A stretch of DNA of 5,950 bases from a bacterium (GTDB taxonomy: Bacteria; Fidelibacterota; Marinisomatia; Marinisomatales; JAHJCW01): assembly GCA_018812885.1 (NCBI GenBank), contig JAHJCW010000331.1:1-5950 (forward strand). The letters run 5' to 3'. Made by a program: the position numbers and the translations under genes. Of this stretch, positions 1-5,950 are shown piece by piece; within the stretch, counting starts at the first letter, position 1, and the number at the start of each line of letters is the position of its first letter. Under the pieces are notes generated by a model. That model was not told the DNA's origin, searched no databases, and saw only the letters and a program-made list of their open reading frames with translations.

Positions 1-1361
1 TCTGTTCGTTTTTGAATCTTTAATCCATCAGGCGGTATAGAAAATGAAGCAATTATTAAATTACGACAATTGGCAGGATTCCACTCGTCAATAGCAATGT
101 CCAGTTCAGTTTGAAACATAGGAATCCAATTGGCTCCGCGATGCTCCCAATAAAATAAATCCTTGAGATAGATATTATATTTATCAATCATTTCAAATAT
201 GCCTGAATTGAGCCATTTTTGTATTTCATTTATTACAAACTTTTTGTCTTCAGCGAAAAATAATTTTGCAAGGTCAATTACATCCCCAGCACTATCGAAA
301 TGATTATATCCGGTATGCCGAATAATTCCACCAATATTACCGCTTACATTCAATTTACCCTGAAAATATTTAAAGAAATTATAATATAATACCTTCTTTT
401 TTTCAGATTGTATCATGTACACGTTCTTTCTCAGATATTTATCAAAAATTTCGTCATATTCATTGCATACCATAACATTGAATTTTAATCCAATTGATGG
501 AAGATACTTAGAAGGTATTCTAATGTCAGGACTGAATTTCGTAAGTTTATCAAATTTCTGGATAAAATATGATACATCTTTACTTACATTTTTGCTTGCT
601 GCCAACAATGCTCTACTGTCAACACCTGCTGTAACAGGTTGCATCAAATCAAAGCGGTTATTAGCAGATTCATATAATCCTGTGAATAATTTAGATATTT
701 TGTCAGTTGCCTTTTCCATGGATAATTTTGGAATTGGTTCATCAGGCCAATATCTTGTAACATATTGTTTATTAATTGATAACGAATGGTTTGGCATTAG
801 ATGTAATATATCAGGAAAAATTGTACTGTCACCTACCATACAATGTTCATCTTCTTTAAATTCCTTTGAGTTGATAAATTCTAATAAATTGGGATTATCA
901 CTTTTGGTAATATTTAATTGTGCTGCAATTGTATGAGGCTGTGAGGCGCACCAAACGCCAGTTTTATGAAAAGAATAAAAAATCTGTCTTGAGCCCGCAG
1001 CATCATGAAAAAATTGGATATCATCATGATCAATATAAATAATAATCCATCTGCCACTGTAATTATATGTATTTTGAATTACTGTCGAAAAATCATGTGA
1101 TTTGCTTAATAAATCTTGAAGGATATCATTATCTATAAATTGTGGATTTTCAGGATCTAAGATGAATCCTAAAGAAATTATTTCAATATTATTGTTTTTG
1201 AAATGCACATGATCCAAATCAGGGTGAATAGTCAGATAGTATTTTTCATTAACTTGGACTTTTTTCCAATTTGGCAAGTTTTCAATATACTTTGGTGCAA
1301 AGAAAAATTGACGACGATATAGCAAATTATCGTCAAGGGGTGGAGTAGTTTCTTTATTCAA
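1..1361 (-). CDS. Asparagine-synthase-like protein, partial (3' end outside window)
   Basis: The minus strand is open for 453 codons from a TTG at 1361 to the window edge, so the C-terminus is missing. Residues about 15-150 resemble a class II glutamine amidotransferase fold; the stretch GRWIIIYIDHDD (103-114) followed by HDAAGSRQIFYS (119-130) matches the late strands of the asparagine synthase N-terminal domain. Residues 244-252 (TAGVDSRAL) sit where the synthetase domain has its SGGxDS pyrophosphate-binding loop, with G246, D248 and S249 kept. The N-terminus (MNKETTPP) has no cysteine at position 2, the nucleophile of active glutaminase domains, so glutamine hydrolysis is unlikely. An in-frame TGA lies upstream and no ATG occurs before the domain, so TTG, five bases after the preceding stop, is the best start; no Shine-Dalgarno is visible. 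Such proteins occur in polysaccharide and peptide-modification loci, where the synthetase domain adenylates a carboxylate for amide formation. The substrate here is unknown. The start is the least certain part. Confidence 0.8.
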   Translation of the reverse strand, partial: MNKETTPPLDDNLLYRRQFFFAPKYIENLPNWKKVQVNEKYYLTIHPDLDHVHFKNNNIEIISLGFILDPENPQFIDNDILQDLLSKSHDFSTVIQNTYNYSGRWIIIYIDHDDIQFFHDAAGSRQIFYSFHKTGVWCASQPHTIAAQLNITKSDNPNLLEFINSKEFKEDEHCMVGDSTIFPDILHLMPNHSLSINKQYVTRYWPDEPIPKLSMEKATDKISKLFTGLYESANNRFDLMQPVTAGVDSRALLAASKNVSKDVSYFIQKFDKLTKFSPDIRIPSKYLPSIGLKFNVMVCNEYDEIFDKYLRKNVYMIQSEKKKVLYYNFFKYFQGKLNVSGNIGGIIRHTGYNHFDSAGDVIDLAKLFFAEDKKFVINEIQKWLNSGIFEMIDKYNIYLKDLFYWEHRGANWIPMFQTELDIAIDEWNPANCRNLIIASFSIPPDGLKIQKRT

Positions 1362-1366
1362 TAATT

Positions 1367-1930
1367 TTACTTTGTGGATGTGTTTTTGTCGATAATCATA
1401 TCAACTACAGCAAGCAGCCAAATATGATGGGTCATTTCGACTATATTATAAACTTTGGAATCAACCCAAAGATTTATATCACCAAGCTTTCGCAAGGGAT
1501 TTTCAAGAGAAAAACCAGAGAAGGTTATAATCGGTAACCCTAATTCTTTTGATTTAATTGCGGCATTTATCACATTTTGTGACTGTCCGCTTGCACTGAT
1601 TAAAACAACAATATCTTTAGGATCGTGGTATAATTCAATTGCTTTAGATATCCAATTTTCATAACCGTAATCGTTAGCTAGGGTCGTGATCAAATCATAT
1701 TCGTTAAAAGTAACAGCACGAATTCCGGCATTTTTAGTGATATCAACTGCAACGTGGCTTGCCATCGCCGCACTGCCACCATTACCGGCAAGTATTATTT
1801 TGCCACCATTCTTTGAAGTCTCTTGGAATAATGATGTTACTCCTACAATATCATCAATACTAGCAGTATCATGAATTAGCGTATTATATGTTTTTAAATA
1901 ATCGATTAAATATTTTTTTAATGAATTCAT
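1367..1930 (-). CDS. gmhA: SIS-domain phosphosugar isomerase, probable sedoheptulose 7-phosphate isomerase (GmhA-like)
   Basis: This 187-residue protein is a single SIS domain, close to the usual GmhA length of about 190. GmhA converts sedoheptulose 7-phosphate to D-glycero-D-manno-heptose 7-phosphate in the cytoplasm. The first sugar-phosphate loop is standard (AGNGGSAAMASH, 48-59, with S53), and the second loop reads SASGQSQN (112-119). In a hand alignment to E. coli GmhA, H59 matches the metal-ligand His61 and D63 falls at Glu65. The C-terminal helix (VEMTHHIWLL, 163-172) has E164, H167 and H168, but they do not line up exactly with GmhA Gln172 and His180. The ATG start has no Shine-Dalgarno and lies 10 bases after the transaldolase stop. 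Of the two SIS proteins here, this one keeps the better phosphosugar loops and is the stronger GmhA candidate. Another ketose/aldose phosphate isomerase is possible. Confidence 0.7.
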   Translation of the reverse strand: MNSLKKYLIDYLKTYNTLIHDTASIDDIVGVTSLFQETSKNGGKIILAGNGGSAAMASHVAVDITKNAGIRAVTFNEYDLITTLANDYGYENWISKAIELYHDPKDIVVLISASGQSQNVINAAIKSKELGLPIITFSGFSLENPLRKLGDINLWVDSKVYNIVEMTHHIWLLAVVDMIIDKNTSTK

Positions 1931-1940
1931 TAAAATTTTA

Positions 1941-2627
1941 TTATTTCACTTTTTCAAATGCAGCACCGTCTTTCAGGAACATTTGTACGGTTTCTTTTGA
2001 ATAAGGATGCACAATCATGCCATCGATAAATTTTGGTATAACTGTAACAATGTGTGCGCCGGCTTCTAACCACTCTATGATATTTACTACTTCTCTTGTG
2101 GAGCCAACAATTATCTTGGCGGGTAATTCAAAATCATCAAGAAGTTGACGTAATCTTGCGATTTCTTCTCTTGTATTGTAACCCATATTATTCACTCTGC
2201 CACCGAAAATCGATACATAAGTTGCACCTGCCAATGCAGCTAAAAAGCATTGTTGGGCACTCATCATCGCTGTTGCGTTGATTCTTATATTGTGTTTTTT
2301 TTCAAGTTCATGAATTACTTGCAGATTCTCTAATTCACCATTTGGTCCATGGATAGTTATCTTGACATTTATATTATCAGCCCATTTAGAGAATTCGAGA
2401 GCTTGTCTAATCATATCTTTCGGGTTATTATTTGTAACCTCAACTGAAAGGGGATAGGGATGAATCAAATTTGCGATTTTTATTGATTGTTTTTTTATAC
2501 CTTCAAATCCGCCGGTAATCCCATCTTGAACCATTATCGTAGGATTTGTTGTAACTCCACGGATAATACCCATCGAATGATATTTTTTTATTACATCAAT
2601 TTTACCGGTATCTAAAAATATAGCCAT
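1941..2627 (-). CDS. tal: Transaldolase, short TalC/MipB-type family
   Basis: At 228 residues this is the short (beta/alpha)8-barrel class of transaldolase/fructose-6-phosphate aldolase, usually about 215-220 residues. Visible landmarks in order are FLDTGK (4-9, with D6), GVTTNPT (24-30, with N28), SVEV (61-64), NVKI (87-90, with K89 at the Schiff-base lysine position), INATAMMSAQQ (116-126) and YVSIFGGRVNN (137-147). Two positions favour transaldolase over fructose-6-phosphate aldolase: E63, where the aldolase has Gln, and F141, where the aldolase has Tyr. Transaldolase moves a dihydroxyacetone unit and can make sedoheptulose 7-phosphate from fructose 6-phosphate and erythrose 4-phosphate. 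Its place between two SIS proteins, downstream of heptose kinase and phosphatase genes, suggests it supplies the C7 precursor. It has the only clear Shine-Dalgarno in the window. The family is secure; the in vivo role is inference. Confidence 0.88.
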   Translation of the reverse strand: MAIFLDTGKIDVIKKYHSMGIIRGVTTNPTIMVQDGITGGFEGIKKQSIKIANLIHPYPLSVEVTNNNPKDMIRQALEFSKWADNINVKITIHGPNGELENLQVIHELEKKHNIRINATAMMSAQQCFLAALAGATYVSIFGGRVNNMGYNTREEIARLRQLLDDFELPAKIIVGSTREVVNIIEWLEAGAHIVTVIPKFIDGMIVHPYSKETVQMFLKDGAAFEKVK

Positions 2628-2633
2628 TATAAT

Positions 2634-2640
2634 TCTCCTT
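2634..2640 (-). promoter_or_regulatory. Strong Shine-Dalgarno of the transaldolase gene
   Basis: On the minus strand the junction reads TAAAGGAGAATTATAATG. An AAGGAGA ribosome-binding site shares a base with the TAA stop of the upstream SIS gene and stands six bases before the transaldolase ATG. No other start in the window has a comparable motif, so this gene may be translated more strongly or more independently than its neighbours. Confidence 0.8.
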
Positions 2641-3236
2641 TATTTTACACTTTCCCACTTCATTTCAAATTTTTGAAGTTTAGGATGTGATACAATTAAA
2701 TGCCAAACTACTGCCTGAAATCCTTCGGTTTGGGGCGTAACAGTGACACTATTGAATGATGGTATAATTACGCACGCATCTGCGACTTGTGCAGTATATC
2801 CTCCGTCACGTCCAACTACTCCGCAGATTTTTACTCCAACTTCTTTAGCCAATTGCAATGATTTAACTATATTTAAACTGATATTTTTTTCGGCATTTCC
2901 GCCCCCAACTGAAAATACAAAAATCATATCATTTTTATTTAAGTTGCTTATTTTTAGCCAATTTACATAAGCAGTTTCCCAACCATCATCGTTCACGCGA
3001 GCTGTTAATTCCGATACATTATCAGTAGGAGTATATGCCTCAATCCCGCATATTTTTCTAAAATCATTTACCGCATGCGATGCGTGTCCTGCTCCGCCGC
3101 CAACCCCTAAGATGAATAATCTGCCACTATTATTTCTTAAATTGTTCAATAGCTCAATCATTTTATTAACAGCAGATTTGTCAATAGAATCAATTATTTT
3201 ATGTGCTTCTTCTAAAAATTTATCTATATAATTCAT
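2640..3236 (-). CDS. SIS-domain protein, atypical GmhA-like family member
   Basis: This 198-residue single SIS domain is related to GmhA but clearly diverged. The first loop reads GVGGGAGHASH (44-54), with glycine at 48 where GmhA-type proteins have the serine of GNGGS. The second loop reads SVGGGN (109-114) instead of STSGNS, so several phosphate-contacting hydroxyls are absent. H54 and D58 align by hand with metal-site His61 and Glu65 of E. coli GmhA, and the last helix (TEGFQAVVWH, 170-179) places E171 at Gln172 and H179 at His180. Metal chemistry may therefore survive while substrate binding differs. The ending WESVK and the segment VGRDGGYTAQVADACVIIP match, from memory, a conserved subfamily often annotated as sedoheptulose 7-phosphate isomerase in surface-sugar clusters. 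The ATG follows the FnIII gene stop by 15 AT-rich bases without a Shine-Dalgarno. It could be the pathway isomerase, a partner subunit of the other SIS protein, or an isomerase for another sugar. Confidence 0.75.
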   Translation of the reverse strand: MNYIDKFLEEAHKIIDSIDKSAVNKMIELLNNLRNNSGRLFILGVGGGAGHASHAVNDFRKICGIEAYTPTDNVSELTARVNDDGWETAYVNWLKISNLNKNDMIFVFSVGGGNAEKNISLNIVKSLQLAKEVGVKICGVVGRDGGYTAQVADACVIIPSFNSVTVTPQTEGFQAVVWHLIVSHPKLQKFEMKWESVK

Positions 3237-3251
3237 TTATTATAATCTTTT

Positions 3252-4400
3252 TTATTTTGCACTACATCCAAACCAGCCAAGTTTACGATCTTTCCCATAT
3301 TCTTCTACTGCTTCCCAATACTCCTCATCTTCAATGCTTAATGTCCCAGAATTTATAGTTAAAGGATTAGTTCGGTCACTTTTAATATTACCATTGACTG
3401 CAATTATTGTATAAACATAACCAACGTACGGTAACAGTTCGGAATCATGATAGCTATCAACGTTCCCAACCGGTATTGCCAGATATACCCAGTTTTTAGT
3501 TATGGGACTCACATAACTTTTAAAGACAATATATGAATTTGCATCCTTTACATAATCCCAACTCAGGATTATCATTGCGGAGTCGGATTCATAATACCCA
3601 GAAAAATTATTTGGTGCATTAAAATCAAGAGTACCAGCTGTAACAGCAATTGTTGGTGCACGATTACTACTTTCATTATTGTGTAATGCAATTATTGAAT
3701 AAAAATATTCTTTAAGTGGTTGTATATCCGTATCATAGTATTCATTTACATTTCCTAAAGGAATATTTAAATAGTTCCAATTTGAAGTCTCAGGATTATA
3801 ATAACTTTTAAAAATGGTATATAAAGATGCGCCACTGACTTTACCCCAACTCAGAACTATCATTGGGGGATATGGTTGATAGTGACCCAGGAAATTTGTT
3901 GGAGAAGGTAATGAGGATAGATATTCTCCAACAGTAATAGTTGTTGGTAATGATCTCGGACTCCAATGTTGCAAACCACCTACAAATTGATAATTATTAT
4001 CCTGAACCATTATTTTGTATAAATATTCTTTACCTAATTCTACATCAGTATCAATATACTGAGTTTTATCCCATCCAGCACCCGGTATTGCTTGTAATTG
4101 CAATTCGCCATTTGTAATGTTTTGTCTATAAAGGGAAAATCTGTTTGGGATAGCAACATAGCTAAATTTGTTTAGATAGGCATCGAACATTTCTTGTGTC
4201 CAGTATTCATTCCATTGCAGAATAACTTGATTAGTATTTACGGTAGTGGCTGTGAAATTTTGAGGTGTTGGCAATATTACCTCTACCCATCTAGATTGGT
4301 TATTATACCAAATTGTGTCAGGTGGTTCATTCCATATAATTTGACAGTAAACTGATAAAGGTAAGCATATTAATATAAATATTATATTAGCTTTTTTCAT
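3252..4400 (-). CDS. Exported protein with three fibronectin type III-like modules
   Basis: I do not recognise a named family for this 382-residue protein. Residues 1-19 form a signal peptide: MKK, then a hydrophobic stretch, ending VYC before Q20. Tyrosine just before Cys19 makes a lipobox unlikely, so signal peptidase I cleavage before Q20 is the simpler reading. Three FnIII-like modules follow at about 43-158, 164-257 and 259-353. Each shows the pattern P-x-N-F, a strand ending in W (LQW, LSW, LSW), a Y-x-IF/LY strand, a Y-x-D-T/S-x-L/I turn and a Y-x-Y-x-I strand. The first module is longer. An acidic, aromatic segment (354-369) and the tail GWFGCSAK follow; no type IX secretion sorting domain is evident. 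The ATG overlaps the HAD gene end by 14 bases, so translation is probably coupled. It presumably acts in the periplasm or at the cell surface, perhaps binding glycan or protein. Why it sits inside a sugar-nucleotide operon is unknown. Confidence 0.8.
   Translation of the reverse strand: MKKANIIFILICLPLSVYCQIIWNEPPDTIWYNNQSRWVEVILPTPQNFTATTVNTNQVILQWNEYWTQEMFDAYLNKFSYVAIPNRFSLYRQNITNGELQLQAIPGAGWDKTQYIDTDVELGKEYLYKIMVQDNNYQFVGGLQHWSPRSLPTTITVGEYLSSLPSPTNFLGHYQPYPPMIVLSWGKVSGASLYTIFKSYYNPETSNWNYLNIPLGNVNEYYDTDIQPLKEYFYSIIALHNNESSNRAPTIAVTAGTLDFNAPNNFSGYYESDSAMIILSWDYVKDANSYIVFKSYVSPITKNWVYLAIPVGNVDSYHDSELLPYVGYVYTIIAVNGNIKSDRTNPLTINSGTLSIEDEEYWEAVEEYGKDRKLGWFGCSAK
3342..3911 (-). repeat. Tandem duplicated FnIII-like modules 2 and 3
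   Basis: Residues 164-257 and 259-353 of the exported protein are adjacent copies of one module. In a 66-residue ungapped comparison starting at M180 and M276, about half the positions are identical by eye. Shared landmarks are LSW, F-K-S-Y, N-W, L-x-I-P, G-N-V, Y-x-Y and I-I-A. The first module (about 43-158, bases 4274-3927) is more distant. The copies differ enough that this is an old duplication, not a recent DNA repeat. Confidence 0.75.
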
Positions 4401-4941
4401 GAATAGAGTCGGAAGTAATTAGTAAAATTAATTCTTTCAGATTATTAACTCTTTTAATATCTTTTATGGTTTGGTTATAATCCTTATCAAGTAAAATCAT
4501 TGGAATACCCACACTCTTTGCTGCTTCAACATCTTTCCAAGTATCGCCAATCATATATGATTTGTTAAAATCTATATTATATTTTTTTTGAGCAGTAATA
4601 AATAATCCGGGAGCGGGTTTTCGGCAACCGGTATCATTTTCATCATCATGTATACAATAAAAGACATCATCTACACAAAGATTTTTGAATATCATATCAG
4701 TCATTTGGTCTAACTCTGATTGTTTAAGTTTGCCACGTGAAATATCCGGCTGATTTGATACTACGATAGTAAGAAACCCCATTTCTTTTATAATATCTAC
4801 AGCTTCTTTTGCTTCATTAACAATATGAAAATCATCAAAATTTTGGGGAGAGTAAAATGATCCATCTCTTTGAACTAAGTGGTTTAATACCCCATCTCGA
4901 TCAAAAAATACTGCCTTTAGTTTATGCTTAGTTACCAGCAA
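4387..4941 (-). CDS. gmhB: HAD-superfamily phosphatase, probable D-glycero-D-manno-heptose 1,7-bisphosphate phosphatase (GmhB-like)
   Basis: This 184-residue protein has the histidinol-phosphatase/GmhB HAD layout and the usual length. Motif I is FFDRDGVLN (12-20), with nucleophile D14 and acid/base D16. Motif II is VVSNQPDISRG (60-70, S62). K108 in CRKPAPG is the motif III lysine, and IGDTWKDVEAAK (131-142) gives the metal-binding acidic residues D133 and D137. The family's zinc loop is present but incomplete: C96, H98 and C106 match, while T104 stands where GmhB usually has another cysteine (CxC reads TGC). GmhB removes the C7 phosphate from heptose 1,7-bisphosphate, the step after the adjoining kinase. 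No ATG or GTG precedes motif I; TTG at 4941 gives a normal short N-terminus and overlaps the kinase stop by 14 bases. The in-frame CTG next to it is an alternative. Its end overlaps the exported FnIII gene by another 14 bases. Confidence 0.8.
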   Translation of the reverse strand: MLVTKHKLKAVFFDRDGVLNHLVQRDGSFYSPQNFDDFHIVNEAKEAVDIIKEMGFLTIVVSNQPDISRGKLKQSELDQMTDMIFKNLCVDDVFYCIHDDENDTGCRKPAPGLFITAQKKYNIDFNKSYMIGDTWKDVEAAKSVGIPMILLDKDYNQTIKDIKRVNNLKELILLITSDSIHEKS

Positions 4942-5938
4942 GCGTATAATCCATAAAATTTACAAGGACTTTTGTCCCTTCATAATCGAAGTTAAAGCGC
5001 ATTTCTTTCAGTCCAATATCTTTCATTGCTTTACGCAGTTTGCTGTGGTTATCTTCACAATAAAACAAGAAAAATCCTCCACCACCTGCACCAGTGATTT
5101 TACCGCCTAATGCGCCATTCTTTTTGGCGGTCTCATATATTTCGTCAAAACGTGGATTACTAATACCTTTAGCGAGACATTTTTTATATTTCCAATGCTC
5201 ATCAAACATATGTCCTAATTCAGTTATATTACCACTTTCGACTATATTTAATATCTTATAACCTGATTCTTTTATGTAATGAAGAGATTCTAATACTTGT
5301 TTTTCATTCGACTCGGTCGATTTGCTTTGACGAGCCAGTATTCCAACATTTTTGCGCTGAACACCGGTATAAAACGACAACAAATTCCGATTTAAGCCTT
5401 CAATTGTTGAATCATTGATATTAGCGCGTTTTACATTTACATTACCATCTTTAGCAATCTCTAAAACTGTAAATCCACCAAATGTTGCAAGGTATTGGTC
5501 TTGTTTACCCATCGGTTTATTTAATTGATACATTTCGATGTCACAAGCTTCTTCTGCCAATTCTTTTAATGGAATGTATTCGCGTTTCATTGTATGAAGA
5601 GCATTTAATAATCCAACTGTATAACTACTTGAGCTTCCTAAACCGCTGCCTGCGGGGATGTCTGCCATTGATACAACATCAATTGAATTTGTAATATTTA
5701 GTTTAGTAAGACATTCACGTGCAATGTCATGTTTAAGTTCTGAAAGTTTTTCTACGGTCTCGGAAATATTATATTTTAAACGGATTAGATGATCGGCAAA
5801 AGGTCTTTTCACGGTGATAAACATATATTTATCCAATGCGAAGCTGAAGATAAAGCCACCATATTTTTCATAGTACGATGGTAAATCAGTTCCGCCACCG
5901 CCTAATGTGATTCTAAAAGGAGTTCTTGTGATTATCAT
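4928..5938 (-). CDS. hddA: GHMP kinase, probable D-glycero-D-manno-heptose 7-phosphate kinase (HddA-like)
   Basis: This 336-residue protein is a complete GHMP-family sugar kinase of HddA length. It has the N-terminal substrate motif TPFRITLGGGGTDLPSYY (6-23), the ATP loop PAGSGLGSSSS (95-105), GKQDQYLATFGG (144-155) with D147 as a probable catalytic residue, and the C-terminal glycine motif GGKITGAGGGG (278-288). HddA phosphorylates C1 of D-glycero-D-manno-heptose 7-phosphate, leading to the alpha-linked GDP-heptose route, unlike the HldE kinase of ADP-heptose synthesis, which belongs to the ribokinase fold. The downstream phosphatase and GmhA-like genes agree with this. The ATG at 5938 is preceded directly by TAA and AT-rich sequence without a Shine-Dalgarno; this TAA could be the stop of an upstream operon gene, but only 12 bases are visible. 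Other GHMP sugar 1-kinases are possible, but the GGGGTDLP start and the neighbours favour HddA. Confidence 0.85.
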   Translation of the reverse strand: MIITRTPFRITLGGGGTDLPSYYEKYGGFIFSFALDKYMFITVKRPFADHLIRLKYNISETVEKLSELKHDIARECLTKLNITNSIDVVSMADIPAGSGLGSSSSYTVGLLNALHTMKREYIPLKELAEEACDIEMYQLNKPMGKQDQYLATFGGFTVLEIAKDGNVNVKRANINDSTIEGLNRNLLSFYTGVQRKNVGILARQSKSTESNEKQVLESLHYIKESGYKILNIVESGNITELGHMFDEHWKYKKCLAKGISNPRFDEIYETAKKNGALGGKITGAGGGGFFLFYCEDNHSKLRKAMKDIGLKEMRFNFDYEGTKVLVNFMDYTLAGN

Positions 5939-5950
5939 TTAAAATATTAA

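Larger units (their letters stand above)
1..5938 (-). other. Probable seven-gene heptose/surface-glycan operon
   Basis: All genes share one strand. In transcription order the junctions are a 14-base overlap, a 14-base overlap, then gaps of 15, 12, 10 and 5 bases. No terminator-like hairpin or space for an internal promoter is evident between genes. The transcript probably starts beyond the right edge and continues beyond the left edge. The kinase, phosphatase, isomerase and transaldolase genes fit one sugar pathway, while the exported FnIII protein and the asparagine-synthase-like protein are companions of unknown role. Confidence 0.75.

Noticed and set aside
415..936. Plus-strand open frame of 173 codons
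   Set aside because: It lies wholly opposite the asparagine-synthase-like gene, whose minus-strand frame is open for 453 codons and carries recognisable family motifs. The plus-strand protein shows no domain pattern.
2295..2302. Eight-base A runs on the coding strand (here in the transaldolase, another near 4582-4589 in the phosphatase) as possible slippage sites
   Set aside because: Both reading frames continue intact with family-typical sequence, and short A runs are expected in AT-rich lysine codons.
1455..2970. Several plus-strand open frames of 61-75 codons (1455-1664, 1686-1874, 2096-2281, 2743-2970)
   Set aside because: Each is opposite a well-supported enzyme gene, has no recognisable protein pattern, and reads like an antisense shadow.
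4343..4400. Lipoprotein signal at Cys19 of the FnIII protein
   Set aside because: The residue before the cysteine is tyrosine, which does not fit a lipobox; cleavage before Q20 by signal peptidase I is more likely.
5482..5694. Plus-strand open frame of 70 codons
   Set aside because: It is antisense to the GHMP kinase core, including the ATP loop, and has no family resemblance.
5939..5950. End of an upstream gene, suggested by TAA directly before the kinase ATG
   Set aside because: Only 12 bases are visible, and TAA is common in AT-rich sequence, so it cannot be called as a gene.

Overview
The window is AT-rich, and every gene I can support lies on the minus strand in one tightly packed run, read from right to left. 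The seven genes are separated by 5 to 15 bases or overlap by 14 bases, so they very probably form one operon that continues past both ends. Most starts have AT-rich upstream sequence without a Shine-Dalgarno motif, and two genes seem to use TTG. With a secreted fibronectin-type-III-like protein, this suggests a bacterium of the Bacteroidota/Chlorobi/Ignavibacteria kind. That placement is inference; no rRNA or other marker gene is present.

Layout in transcription order: a GHMP sugar kinase of the D-glycero-D-manno-heptose 7-phosphate kinase (HddA) type (5938-4928); a HAD phosphatase resembling GmhB, the heptose 1,7-bisphosphate phosphatase (4941-4387); an exported protein with three FnIII-like modules (4400-3252); a SIS-domain protein with unusual substrate loops (3236-2640); a short transaldolase (2627-1941); a second SIS protein with the standard phosphosugar loops, the better candidate for the GmhA step (1930-1367); and a divergent asparagine-synthase-like protein that runs off the left edge (1361-1). 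This last gene has no ATG start and reads open for 453 codons.

Together the genes resemble a route to a nucleotide-activated heptose for a surface glycan. Transaldolase would make sedoheptulose 7-phosphate, a SIS isomerase would convert it to D-glycero-D-manno-heptose 7-phosphate, HddA would phosphorylate C1, and the HAD enzyme would remove the C7 phosphate. The nucleotidyltransferase that would finish the pathway is not in the window. The less expected members are the second SIS protein, the exported FnIII protein embedded between the pathway genes, and the asparagine-synthase-like protein that lacks the usual glutaminase cysteine.

The window has no gene-free stretch over 15 bases apart from the 12 bases at the right edge. 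I saw no RNA gene, mobile element, CRISPR array, terminator or promoter.
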